A DNA stretch of 20,958 nucleotides from Mobilitalea sp. (GTDB taxonomy: Bacteria > Bacillota_A > Clostridia > Lachnospirales > Lachnospiraceae): positions 1-20,958 of the forward strand of contig JARKQP010000142.1 of the NCBI GenBank assembly GCA_029974875.1, given 5' to 3'. Below the pieces are notes generated by a model. The model was not told where the DNA came from. It saw only the letters and a program-made list of their open reading frames with translations, and made no database searches. This document shows positions 1 to 7,141 of this stretch, piece after piece. The position numbers and the translations under genes are program-made. Every line of letters begins with the position of its first letter. The stretch's first letter is position 1.

Positions 1-93
1 ATATCCAGCCAGGTAGAGGTCAGGGATCTTTCTGTAGAAAGCTCCTCTATTGATAAGATTGTGGCTAATTTATACCATCAATACCAGATATAA
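1..93 (+). CDS. ABC transporter ATP-binding protein, C-terminal end (partial)
   Basis: The window opens inside an open frame that ends at a TAA at 91-93, giving the last 30 residues of a protein. The visible tail has the pattern D-L-S-V-E-x-x-S-I-D-K-I-V-A-N-L-Y. This resembles the extreme C-terminus of ATP-binding subunits of ABC-2 type exporters, where a 'sv.e.siEeii..lY' segment closes the protein. Two ABC-2 permease genes follow on the same strand, which supports the reading: the ATPase would power them. All nucleotide-binding motifs lie upstream of the window, so the call rests on a short tail and on context. Confidence 0.6.
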   Translation: MSSQVEVRDLSVESSSIDKIVANLYHQYQI

Positions 94-125
94 GCGTATG
101 GATGGTCTTTTAAGGGACTCTATTT

Positions 126-290
126 GTCTATAGTCTATATTCGTCTATAGTCTACATTTGTCTATAGTCTATATTTGTCTATAGTCTATATTTGTCTATA
201 GTCTATATTTGCCTATAGTCTACATTTGTCTATAGTCTATATTTGCCTATAGTTTTATTTTTGTTCATAATTCATTTTTGTCCATAACCT
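126..290 (+). repeat. 17-bp tandem repeat array
   Basis: Unit gtctatagtctatattt repeats head to tail from 126 to about 261 (8 copies, mostly differing at one or two positions: t/c at position 2 and t/c at position 13). Two degenerate copies (263-279 and from 280) run up to the ribosome-binding site of the next gene. Every unit contains TAG, and 17 is not a multiple of three, so the array cannot be read through as protein. It lies between the ABC ATPase stop and the first permease start, in what would otherwise be one operon. Confidence 0.95.
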
Positions 291-307
291 TAGAAAGGGG
301 AGATTAG

Positions 308-1141
308 ATGGGACAAGAGATACACGGTATTTTCCGGTACCGGAAATATATTTCCTTTTTTCGGATGCGTTTTCTGGCCGGATTACAATATAGGGCAGCT
401 GCTTTTGCAGGGGTTATTACACAGTTTGCCTGGGGATTCATGGAACTATTGGTGTTCCGGGCATTTTATGAGGTGAACCCCGAGGTTTTTCCTATGACAA
501 GGGAGGCGCTGTCCTCCTATATCTGGCTGCAGCAGGCATTATTAGCCTTATTCATGACATGGTTTTTGGAGAATGATATCTTCCATACCATTACAGATGG
601 CGGGATTGCATATGAATTATGCAGACCGGCAGACCTTTATGACATGTGGTTTTTTAGAAGTATGGCGAACCGGTTATCGAAGGCAGTCCTCCGGTGTTTC
701 CCCATCCTTGTTGTTGCTTCCTTTTTACCGGCACCTTACGGGATGAGGCTGCCGGTAAGCCTACAGGCCGGCCTATGGTTTCTTATTACAGGTTTCCTTG
801 GTTTCCTCGTCGTGGTGGCTTTTTGTATGCTGGTGTACATTGCTACGTTTTATACCTATTCACCGGTGGGCATCAGGATGGTTGCCATATCGATGGTGGA
901 ATTTTTATCTGGAGCAATTATTCCTCTGCCCTTTTTACCGGAAGGGCTCAGGCAGCTTGTAGAGCTGCTTCCTTTTGCTTCCATGCAGAATGTTCCTTTG
1001 AGGGTCTATTCCGGAGATATCAGTGGATTAGAAATCTATGCAAGAGCCGGGCTACAGTTGTTCTGGGTCATAAGCCTGGTGTGGTTTGGTAAATGGCTGA
1101 CGGCTGCCGCTTTAAAGCGCATAGTTGTACAAGGCGGATGA
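308..1141 (+). CDS. ABC-2 type transporter permease (COG4587-like)
   Basis: A 277-residue integral membrane protein. Hydrophobic segments lie roughly at residues 28-52, 71-87, 127-144, 152-183, 191-211 and 248-269, which fits six membrane helices. The segment G-G-I-A-Y-E-L-C-R-P-A-D-L-Y (98-111) is typical of the uncharacterised ABC-2 permeases that occur as an adjacent pair with a second permease and one ATPase. The start is supported by an AAAGGGGAG ribosome-binding site just upstream. It would form half of the membrane channel of an exporter; the substrate cannot be told from sequence. The next permease starts 15 bp after its stop, so the two are very likely co-transcribed. Confidence 0.85.
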   Translation: MGQEIHGIFRYRKYISFFRMRFLAGLQYRAAAFAGVITQFAWGFMELLVFRAFYEVNPEVFPMTREALSSYIWLQQALLALFMTWFLENDIFHTITDGGIAYELCRPADLYDMWFFRSMANRLSKAVLRCFPILVVASFLPAPYGMRLPVSLQAGLWFLITGFLGFLVVVAFCMLVYIATFYTYSPVGIRMVAISMVEFLSGAIIPLPFLPEGLRQLVELLPFASMQNVPLRVYSGDISGLEIYARAGLQLFWVISLVWFGKWLTAAALKRIVVQGG

Positions 1142-1156
1142 GGGAGGTGGACAGAT

Positions 1157-1933
1157 ATGAGGCTATATTTCAAGTTTTTTGTTATGAATTTAAAGATTGC
1201 AATGCAGTATAAGCTATCCTTCCTGTTTACGACAATTGGACAGTTTCTGGTTTCCTTTAATGTGTTTCTGGGCGTTCTTTTTCTGCTCCAGCGTTTTCAC
1301 GAGGTGAAGGGATATGTCCTTAGTGAGGTGGTTCTGTGCTACGGGACGGTTTTAATGTCCTATTCCATTGCTGAGATGTTCATGAGGGGCTTTGATATGT
1401 TTGCAGGAACAATCAGTAACTGTGAATTTGACCGTATGCTCCTTAGGCCCCGCAGCTGCATTTTCCAGGTGGTCTCGGGAAAAATGGAATTTACCCGGAT
1501 CGGGAGGATGCTCCAGGCTCTCGTCATGTTCGCCTATGGGATTGCAAAATCAGAAGTCCAATGGGATATGAAAAAGACAGTCACCTTGTTGCTGATGGTG
1601 CTGGGCGGAAGCGTGGTCTTTGGCTGCCTGTTCCTGATCTATGCCAGCATCTGTTTTTTTACAATCGAGGGGCTGGAGTTTATGAATGTATTAACCGACG
1701 GGGCAAGGGAGTATGGAAAATATCCCTTGGACGTTTATGGGAAGGGAGTATTCCGCTTTTGTACCTATCTGGTTCCTTATACATTATTTCAGTATTATCC
1801 TTTCCTATACCTTATAGGGAGGACAGACCGGCAGTGGTACATGCTACTTCCGGTCCTGGGCTGTCTTTTCCTGCTGCCCAGCTACCTGCTATGGAGAGTT
1901 GGGATAAGGCATTATAAATCCACAGGATCGTGA
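1157..1933 (+). CDS. ABC-2 type transporter permease (COG3694-like)
   Basis: A 258-residue membrane protein and the likely partner of the preceding permease. The region F-F-T-I-E-G-L-E-F-M-N-V-L-T-D-G followed by Y-P-L-D-V-Y-G-K-G-V-F-R-F (about residues 170-203) is a strong family signature of the second permease in this ABC-2 exporter type. Hydrophobic stretches occur near residues 20-45, 55-75, 115-130, 140-172, 200-222 and 228-246. GGGAGG lies at a normal distance before the ATG. With the upstream ATPase tail and the first permease it makes a three-gene exporter operon. The exported molecule is unknown; drugs, lipids and peptides are all possible for this class. Confidence 0.85.
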   Translation: MRLYFKFFVMNLKIAMQYKLSFLFTTIGQFLVSFNVFLGVLFLLQRFHEVKGYVLSEVVLCYGTVLMSYSIAEMFMRGFDMFAGTISNCEFDRMLLRPRSCIFQVVSGKMEFTRIGRMLQALVMFAYGIAKSEVQWDMKKTVTLLLMVLGGSVVFGCLFLIYASICFFTIEGLEFMNVLTDGAREYGKYPLDVYGKGVFRFCTYLVPYTLFQYYPFLYLIGRTDRQWYMLLPVLGCLFLLPSYLLWRVGIRHYKSTGS

Positions 1934-1978
1934 TAGACTTCCTTTTTTGTGCATTCATCTATTTCTTATTGTTCACTC

Positions 1979-2008
1979 TTGACAAATATAGGTCGAATGC
2001 GTTAGACT
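1979..2008 (+). promoter_or_regulatory. Predicted sigma-A promoter of the BlaI/M56 operon
   Basis: TTGACA at 1979-1984 and TAGACT at 2003-2008 are separated by 18 bp. The -35 is consensus and the -10 matches four of six positions. The -10 lies inside the left arm of the dyad operator at 1992-2033, so repressor binding would block polymerase. Confidence 0.65.
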
Positions 2009-2033
2009 AATCATAAGGTCTAACGCATTCGAC
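1992..2033 (+). promoter_or_regulatory. Dyad operator, probable BlaI-family binding sites
   Basis: Perfect 16-bp inverted repeat: GTCGAATGCGTTAGAC at 1992-2007 and GTCTAACGCATTCGAC at 2018-2033, 10-bp spacer. Each arm is itself an imperfect palindrome (12 of 16 positions match its own reverse complement, form GTCKAAYGCRTTMGAC), so this looks like two dimer sites centred 26 bp apart rather than one simple dyad. It overlaps the predicted -10 and ends just before the ribosome-binding site of the repressor gene, the usual place for autoregulation by BlaI/MecI repressors. Confidence 0.75.
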
Positions 2034-2050
2034 TTTAGGGAGGAATTAAA

Positions 2051-2410
2051 ATGGAGAGCATGAAAATATTTGACGCTGAATACCGCTTTATGTGTATTGT
2101 CTGGGAAAAAGAACCGGTCAACTCCACAGAGCTGGTTAAGCTATGCCAAAGCGAATTCGGGTGGAAGAAATCCACCACCTACTCCGTTATTAAACGGCTG
2201 TCGGAACGGGGGATATTAAAAAATGAAAATACCATTGTGACTGCCCTTGTCAAACGTATCCAGGTACAGAAGTACGAGAGTGAGCAATTGCTGGAAAAGG
2301 CTTTCGATAACTCCTTGCCTTCCTTTGTCGCTGCATTTTTACAAAACAAGAAGCTCACACAAAGTGAGGCGGAGCAGATCAAGAAAATGATTGAGGAGGC
2401 GACGAAATGA
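2051..2410 (+). CDS. BlaI/MecI/CopY-family transcriptional repressor
   Basis: A 119-residue winged-helix repressor. The N-terminal half has the family pattern: D-A-E-Y-R-F-M-C-I-V-W (residues 8-18), then T-E-L-V-K-L and W-K-K-S-T-T-Y-S-V-I-K-R-L-S-E-R-G-I-L (about 38-56), which is the recognition helix and wing. The C-terminal helices (Q-L-L-E-K-A-F...) form the dimerisation part. The start follows AGGGAGGA at good spacing. It overlaps the M56 peptidase gene by ATGA (2407-2410), the classic translationally coupled repressor/sensor-protease pair. By analogy with BlaI, it should repress its own operon through the upstream dyad and be inactivated after the membrane peptidase is activated. No beta-lactamase gene is in the window, so the regulon and inducer are unknown. 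Confidence 0.9.
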   Translation: MESMKIFDAEYRFMCIVWEKEPVNSTELVKLCQSEFGWKKSTTYSVIKRLSERGILKNENTIVTALVKRIQVQKYESEQLLEKAFDNSLPSFVAAFLQNKKLTQSEAEQIKKMIEEATK

Positions 2411-4740
2411 GCAGGCTGTTTATTGAAATCCTAAATATGAGCTTCAATGCCGGCTGCGCTGCACTGATTGTCATGCTGACCCGGCTGGCTCTGGGAAAGG
2501 CTCCGAAAATATATTCCTATGCCCTATGGGCCGTGGTATTTTTCAGGCTCATCTGCCCCTTTACCATCCAGCTGCCGGTGAGTGCCGTCCCCGTGCGGCC
2601 ACAGACCATACCCCAGGATATTGTATATTCCGAACAGCCCTCAATAAATAGCGGTGTCCCGGTTCTTGACCGGATTGTAAACAATGCTGCCCAAAGCTCA
2701 CTGCCCCCAGTAAATCCCGTAAGCAGCATAAACCCTATCCAGGTCGTGCTGGAGCTTGGGGCACTCCTTTGGCTGGCAGGCGTTCTTGTGCTTTTGCTTT
2801 ATGGGATTATCAGCTATCTCCATTTAAAAAGGCGGATCATGACTGCAATCCGTGTCCGGGACAATATTTATGAAACGGATCTGATCAAAACCCCCTTCGT
2901 ACTGGGGTTTATCCGCGCCAGGATCTACATTCCCACAGGGCTTGATGCAAATGAACTGGAATACGTCATAGCCCATGAGCAGGCCCATATCAGGCGCCTT
3001 GATTATCTCATAAAGCCGCTGGCCTTTTTGGTCACAGCCCTGCATTGGTTTAATCCCCTTATATGGCTTTCCTATGGGCTTATGGTAAAAGACATGGAGA
3101 TATCGGCAGATGAAAGTGTCATGAAGCGCTATGCTTTTGACATCCGGGGTGATTACGCCAGATCCCTTTTGGCGTTGTCAGTAAAGAAAAGCAGGCTCCT
3201 AAGTCCCCTTGCCTTTGGTGAAACAGGTGTAAAAGAAAGAGTAAAAAATGTTCTGCATTATAAAAAGCCTAGATTCTGGGTAAGCGTTACAGCAATCATT
3301 ATTGTCATTGCAGTCAGTCTCGTTCTTATCATCAGTAGGCAGGCGGAAGGAACTACAGCTTTGCCAAAACAAAATGGCCAAAGCAGCCAAAACAGCCAAG
3401 ACAATGGCCAAAACAATCAAGACAATCAAAGTAGCCAAAATAATCAAAGTAACCAAAATACTCAAAGCAGCCAAGATACCCAAAGCAGCGGTCAAAATAA
3501 CCAAAATGGCCATGACGGCCAAAATGATGCTTCAAATCCAATGACACCGACGCCTCCCAACGCCTCAGAATATAATAAAGTAAAAATTTCGCTTCTTTCA
3601 GAAAACATAGGCTTTGCAGCATCAGATACATTTGAAGCAACCGATTCCCAGGTAGTGTCATACATTGACAGAAGTATAAGGGAAAGCAAAGCCTCCGATT
3701 ATAAGGATGGCCTGGAAAATAATCATACGAACCAGTACCAGATTGAACTGTCAAACAGGACCGGCGGATACAGCTGCCAGCTTTACTATGATACTCTCTA
3801 TGATAAAGCCTATATCGTAAAGGACGGCGGTCTTTCCGACATAGGGACAGATTTCGCACGCTATGTTGATTCATTATTAGATCATACGGATATTACCTTC
3901 GACATAGCAGGCAGGGATGCCGTAGCATTGTTCAAAGCCTATGGATGGACCCTTGACTACCAGATAAAAGGCATGAACAATAAGCTGGGCGACATCAATA
4001 CCCTGTCCGACTTTCAGCCAAATCCATATTATTTTGCCTATAACAATGAGCTGTCAAAGGATATCGGCCTTGACATGGGCCCATATTCCAATACCACCGA
4101 CCTTGACATTGAAATTTATAAAGTCCATGAGAGCTTGCCCCAGAAGTTTTATCCGATACAGGACTGCAGGGGCATTGCCGTAAAAAGCGGGGGTAAAATT
4201 ATCGGAGCCTTCATCAGTGCCGGGCGGCACAGTACCTTTAACGCCTGCAGCCTGAAAGGAAACAGCTTTGAGGAAGTGACAGGACAGACCGTTAATGGCT
4301 GGCTTGCGGACAAAGTCAAGGGGGGCGCTGAAGAAGAAAAACTGTCATTGCTGGAGCCGGAACAGATTATTAAAGAATATTTCAAGGCTTTGGATAAAAA
4401 AGATTCCGTGGCTGCAAAATACTGTATGTCGAAGAAAACCCTGCTTGATAATTTATCCGTCAATATGAGGGATGAGGAGCTATTTAATGAAGGGATCGGA
4501 CTGCCTTTTGTAAATGCCGTTATAGGGTCAGTAAAATCAAATTTTAACCTGAAATCCGCAAAGCTGTCAAAGATTGAACCGGTCGGTGAACCAGATAAGG
4601 ACACCAAAACCTTCCGGGTCTATGTGAACCTTCAATATGAGAAGGAACAAACCATGACCAATGGGGAGCAGTTCTGGGATTGCAGCATGGTTTATGAATC
4701 ACCTCAGACAGGGTGGAAGATAGAAGGCTTTGGACATTAA
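2407..4740 (+). CDS. M56-family (BlaR1/MecR1-like) membrane metallopeptidase with Q/N-rich linker and unusual extracellular region
   Basis: A 777-residue protein. Residues 1-310 are the M56 module: membrane segments near 5-28, 36-56, 114-136, 200-222 and 290-310; zinc motif HEQAH at 190-194; and E-I-S-A-D-E (231-236), which carries the expected third ligand. A low-complexity linker of about 50 residues (322-373), mostly Q, N, S and D, follows the last helix. The outside portion (about 385-777) is not the penicillin-binding sensor of BlaR1. Its end (about 650-777: E-Q-I-I-K-E-Y-F-K-A-L-D ... W-D-C-S-M-V-Y-E-S) resembles the DUF4829-type domains found on Firmicute M56 proteins. It is likely a signal-sensing protease that controls the coupled BlaI-type repressor. 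The stimulus is unknown; cell-wall stress is plausible but not shown. Confidence 0.85.
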   Translation: MSRLFIEILNMSFNAGCAALIVMLTRLALGKAPKIYSYALWAVVFFRLICPFTIQLPVSAVPVRPQTIPQDIVYSEQPSINSGVPVLDRIVNNAAQSSLPPVNPVSSINPIQVVLELGALLWLAGVLVLLLYGIISYLHLKRRIMTAIRVRDNIYETDLIKTPFVLGFIRARIYIPTGLDANELEYVIAHEQAHIRRLDYLIKPLAFLVTALHWFNPLIWLSYGLMVKDMEISADESVMKRYAFDIRGDYARSLLALSVKKSRLLSPLAFGETGVKERVKNVLHYKKPRFWVSVTAIIIVIAVSLVLIISRQAEGTTALPKQNGQSSQNSQDNGQNNQDNQSSQNNQSNQNTQSSQDTQSSGQNNQNGHDGQNDASNPMTPTPPNASEYNKVKISLLSENIGFAASDTFEATDSQVVSYIDRSIRESKASDYKDGLENNHTNQYQIELSNRTGGYSCQLYYDTLYDKAYIVKDGGLSDIGTDFARYVDSLLDHTDITFDIAGRDAVALFKAYGWTLDYQIKGMNNKLGDINTLSDFQPNPYYFAYNNELSKDIGLDMGPYSNTTDLDIEIYKVHESLPQKFYPIQDCRGIAVKSGGKIIGAFISAGRHSTFNACSLKGNSFEEVTGQTVNGWLADKVKGGAEEEKLSLLEPEQIIKEYFKALDKKDSVAAKYCMSKKTLLDNLSVNMRDEELFNEGIGLPFVNAVIGSVKSNFNLKSAKLSKIEPVGEPDKDTKTFRVYVNLQYEKEQTMTNGEQFWDCSMVYESPQTGWKIEGFGH
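3370..3525 (+). repeat. 9-bp/tripeptide repeats in the M56 peptidase linker
   Basis: About 16 degenerate copies of a 9-bp unit of the type agccaaaac, encoding tripeptides [S/N/T]-Q-[N/D/S], with occasional inserted Gly. It forms a hydrophilic linker (residues 322-373) between the last membrane helix and the external domains. It is probably a flexible spacer; its copy number could vary between strains. Confidence 0.85.
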
Positions 4741-4759
4741 GATAGGAAAATTAATTTCC

Positions 4760-4846
4760 ATATCAATAGAAACGTGGCCTTTATATCAATAATCTTGACC
4801 TTGGTATCAATAAAAGTGACATTCATATCAAGATTATGCTTGACAA
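4760..4846 (+). repeat. Four degenerate ~21-bp direct repeats upstream of the ylxM promoter
   Basis: The core TATCAATA or a close variant recurs at 4761-4768, 4784-4791, 4805-4812 and 4826-4833 (last copy TATCAAGA), spaced 23, 21 and 21 bp. Copies 2 to 4 also share a downstream TTGAC/GTGAC-like element, and in the last copy this element is the -35 box of the ylxM promoter. About two helical turns separate the copies, so they would face the same side of DNA. They could be protein-binding sites or just a decayed tandem repeat. Confidence 0.6.
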
Positions 4847-4868
4847 GATTCATATAATTGGGTATACT
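4840..4868 (+). promoter_or_regulatory. Predicted sigma-A promoter of ylxM-ffh
   Basis: TTGACA (4840-4845), 17-bp spacer, TATACT (4863-4868): near-consensus. Transcription would start around 4874-4876, inside the 5' arm of the hairpin at 4869-4901. Confidence 0.8.
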
Positions 4869-4908
4869 ACCACCTGTAAAGAAAATTCCTTTACAGGTGG
4901 TGGTTTTT
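4869..4908 (+). promoter_or_regulatory. Hairpin enclosing the ylxM ribosome-binding site, possible terminator for the upstream operon
   Basis: ACCACCTGTAAA (4869-4880) and TTTACAGGTGGT (4890-4901) form a perfect 12-bp stem with a 9-nt loop, followed by GGTTTTTATG. The 3' arm contains AGGTGG (4895-4900), the best ribosome-binding site for the ATG at 4909. Transcripts coming from upstream contain the whole stem and would hide it. Transcripts from the promoter at 4840-4868 probably begin within the 5' arm and lack part of the stem. The short T run makes it at best a weak terminator for the upstream peptidase gene. Confidence 0.7.
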
Positions 4909-5310
4909 ATGAAGCAGAACGAAGCACAGCTTGATAAGCTGGAGGAAATTGTATTACAATCCATACTATATGATTTCTATGGAGAGTTGTTAAGCGACCA
5001 TAAAAAGCAGATCTTTGAGGATTATGTATTAAATGACTTATCCTTGAGTGAAATAGCCACGGAGAAGGGAATCAGCAGGCAGGGTGTTTACGATATTGTG
5101 AAGCGTTGTACCCTGGAGCTGAAAGGCTATGAGACAAAGCTTGGCTTGATGAAGAAATTCCAAACCATTAAAGATAAAGTAGCCGATATAAAAGAAATCG
5201 TTTCTGAGGTCTCACAACCGGTGGATAAAGCCTCGCCAGAAATCTGCGGGACTTGGAACCGGCTGGCGGACGTTGCGATATTGGCAGATGAAATATTGAA
5301 GGAATTATAA
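4909..5310 (+). CDS. ylxM: YlxM family HTH protein, signal recognition particle operon
   Basis: A 133-residue protein starting at the ATG at 4909. A TTG at 4858 in the same frame lies inside the promoter and cannot be the start. The N-terminal half is all helical, with a sigma-70 region-4-like helix-turn-helix at about 28-66: Y-V-L-N-D-L-S-L-S-E-I-A-T-E-K-G-I-S-R-Q-G-V-Y-D-I-V-K-R. YlxM proteins are encoded next to ffh or ftsY throughout Firmicutes and have been linked to the signal recognition particle. The C-terminal 50 residues are less conserved and somewhat longer than in short homologues. ffh starts 59 bp downstream with no terminator between, so the two are likely one transcript. Confidence 0.88.
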   Translation: MKQNEAQLDKLEEIVLQSILYDFYGELLSDHKKQIFEDYVLNDLSLSEIATEKGISRQGVYDIVKRCTLELKGYETKLGLMKKFQTIKDKVADIKEIVSEVSQPVDKASPEICGTWNRLADVAILADEILKEL

Positions 5311-5335
5311 AGACATCTATCCTTTTCTGGAGGAC

Positions 5336-5369
5336 GTAAATCACCCCGTGTGATGGAAAGGAGATTTAC
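5336..5369 (+). promoter_or_regulatory. Possible hairpin around the ffh ribosome-binding site
   Basis: GTAAATC (5336-5342) can pair with GATTTAC (5363-5369), which ends directly before the ffh ATG; the stem takes in the end of the AAGGAG site (5358-5363). An alternative small stem ATCAC/GTGAT (5340-5344 with 5350-5354) uses overlapping bases, so the two are exclusive. It is AT-rich and modest in stability; a regulatory role is only a suggestion. Confidence 0.35.
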
Positions 5370-6722
5370 ATGGCATTTGAAAATTTATCCGATAAGCTGC
5401 AGAACATCTTTAAAAGCCTGAAAGGGAAGGGAAGACTTTCCGAGGCTGATGTAAAGGCAGCCCTAAAGGAAGTTAAGATGGCATTGCTGGAAGCCGACGT
5501 TAACTTCAAGGTGGTTAAAAATTTTATCAATACAATCCAGGAGCGTGCTGTTGGACAGGATGTACTTAACAGCTTAACTCCCGGTCAGATGGTTATTAAG
5601 ATTGTTAATGAAGAGATGGTCCGGCTGCTTGGTGAGGAGACCGTCGAGCTCCAATTAAGGCCAAGCAATGAAATAACCTTGATTATGATGTGTGGCCTTC
5701 AAGGTGCCGGTAAAACTACCACGGTTGCAAAGCTGGCAGGCAAGCTAAAATCCAAGGGAAGAAGACCTTTGCTGGTAGCCTGCGACATCTACAGGCCGGC
5801 GGCAATCGACCAGTTGAAAATCAATGGTGAGAAGCAGGGTGTTCCCGTATTTGCGATGGGGGATAAGCATAAACCCCTTAATATTGCAAAGGCAGCCCTG
5901 GAGCATGCAGAGAAAAACAGTTTTAACGTAGTGATCCTCGATACTGCAGGACGCCTCCATATTGACGAAGCGATGATGGAAGAGCTGCAGGAGATTAAGA
6001 ATAACCTTACGGTACATCAGACCATTTTGGTGGTTGATGCGATGACAGGCCAGGATGCAGTCAATGTATCCGAGATGTTTAATGAAAAGCTGTCCATTGA
6101 CGGCGTCATTTTAACAAAGCTGGATGGCGATACCAGGGGCGGTGCGGCCTTATCCATCCGTGCCGTGACAGGAAGACCCATATTATATGCAGGTATGGGA
6201 GAGAAGCTGTCGGATCTGGAGCAGTTCTATCCTGACCGTATGGCCTCCCGTATCCTCGGAATGGGAGATATCCTGACTTTAATTGATAAAGCACAGGCTG
6301 AATTTGATGAAACGAAAGCCCGGGAGATGGAACGTAAGCTTAAAAAGGCTGAGTTTGACTTTAACGATTTCCTGGAACAGATGCAGCAGGTGAAAAAAAT
6401 GGGCGGCTTAGGCGATATGCTCAGCATGCTGCCAGGTATGAATAAGCAGCTTAAGGATGTAGAAATTGATGAGGATGCTTTGTCAAAGCCGGAGGCAATT
6501 ATTTTTTCCATGACAAAGGCGGAGCGCTCCAACCCGGACATCCTGAATCTGTCACGTAAGAAGAGGATTGCGGCCGGAGCCGGTGTGGATATCAGCGAGG
6601 TAAATGCGCTGGTGAAGCAATTTGAACAATCGAAGAAAATGATGAAGCAATTTTCCGGTATGATGGGCGGCAAAGGAAAACGCGGCGGTATGGGGAAATT
6701 CCGCATGCCCTTTGGATTTTAA
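5370..6722 (+). CDS. ffh: Signal recognition particle protein Ffh (SRP54)
   Basis: 450 residues, normal length for Ffh. It binds 4.5S/6S RNA and signal sequences of nascent proteins and delivers ribosomes to FtsY at the membrane by GTP-dependent docking. N domain: about 1-90, with A-L-L-E-A-D-V-N (38-45). G domain: P-loop G-L-Q-G-A-G-K-T (109-116), D-T-A-G-R (191-195), T-K-L-D-G-D (249-254) and the following T-R-G-G. M domain: from about 300, with many methionines and a basic glycine-rich end (M-M-G-G-K-G-K-R-G-G-M). The start follows GGAAAGGAG. It sits with ylxM and rpsP, a standard Firmicute arrangement. Confidence 0.98.
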   Translation: MAFENLSDKLQNIFKSLKGKGRLSEADVKAALKEVKMALLEADVNFKVVKNFINTIQERAVGQDVLNSLTPGQMVIKIVNEEMVRLLGEETVELQLRPSNEITLIMMCGLQGAGKTTTVAKLAGKLKSKGRRPLLVACDIYRPAAIDQLKINGEKQGVPVFAMGDKHKPLNIAKAALEHAEKNSFNVVILDTAGRLHIDEAMMEELQEIKNNLTVHQTILVVDAMTGQDAVNVSEMFNEKLSIDGVILTKLDGDTRGGAALSIRAVTGRPILYAGMGEKLSDLEQFYPDRMASRILGMGDILTLIDKAQAEFDETKAREMERKLKKAEFDFNDFLEQMQQVKKMGGLGDMLSMLPGMNKQLKDVEIDEDALSKPEAIIFSMTKAERSNPDILNLSRKKRIAAGAGVDISEVNALVKQFEQSKKMMKQFSGMMGGKGKRGGMGKFRMPFGF

Positions 6723-6877
6723 AGGATCTAAACCATAAAAGTCCTGAAGCATGTCACTCGGTATTAGAATAGGTTAACCAATAAGATTACCGCAAAGAAT
6801 TTTGCATGTAATGATAGGGTTGCTTGTTTTTAATAATAAATAAATGTGTATCAAATATTTAAGGAGGTGAATTTAAG

Positions 6878-7120
6878 ATGGCAGTAAAGATTAGGTTAAA
6901 GAGAATGGGACAGAAAAAGGCTCCTTTCTATAGAATCGTCGTATCTGATTCCAGAACACCAAGAGATGGTAGATTTATTGAGGAAATTGGTACCTATGAT
7001 CCGACTAAAAATCCAAGCGCTTTCAACGTAAATGCAGAATCTGCAAAGAAGTGGTTAGCAAATGGTGCACAGCCAACAGATACTGTAGGTAAAATCTTCA
7101 AGCACGCTGGTATTCTATAA
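6878..7120 (+). CDS. rpsP: 30S ribosomal protein S16
   Basis: 80 residues, full length. The N-terminus [20 protein letters not shown] and the block [11 protein letters not shown] (27-37), then G-T-Y-D-P, are the S16 signature. It is an early-assembling protein of the small subunit. A strong AAGGAGGTG precedes the ATG. The 155 bp between ffh and this gene contain an AT-rich stretch but no promoter or terminator that I could call with confidence. khpA follows 21 bp downstream, as in many Firmicutes. Confidence 0.98.
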   Translation: MAVKIRLKRMGQKKAPFYRIVVSDSRTPRDGRFIEEIGTYDPTKNPSAFNVNAESAKKWLANGAQPTDTVGKIFKHAGIL

Positions 7121-7141
7121 TAAATATCGGAGGTAATGAGA

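Noticed and set aside
126..290. CRISPR-like array
   Set aside because: Direct head-to-tail 17-bp units with no unique spacers and no cas genes; it is a plain tandem repeat.
3199..3522. Minus-strand frame with a strongly hydrophobic repeat, seeming like a membrane protein
   Set aside because: It is the complement of the Q/N-rich linker of the M56 peptidase; no ribosome-binding site or family match.
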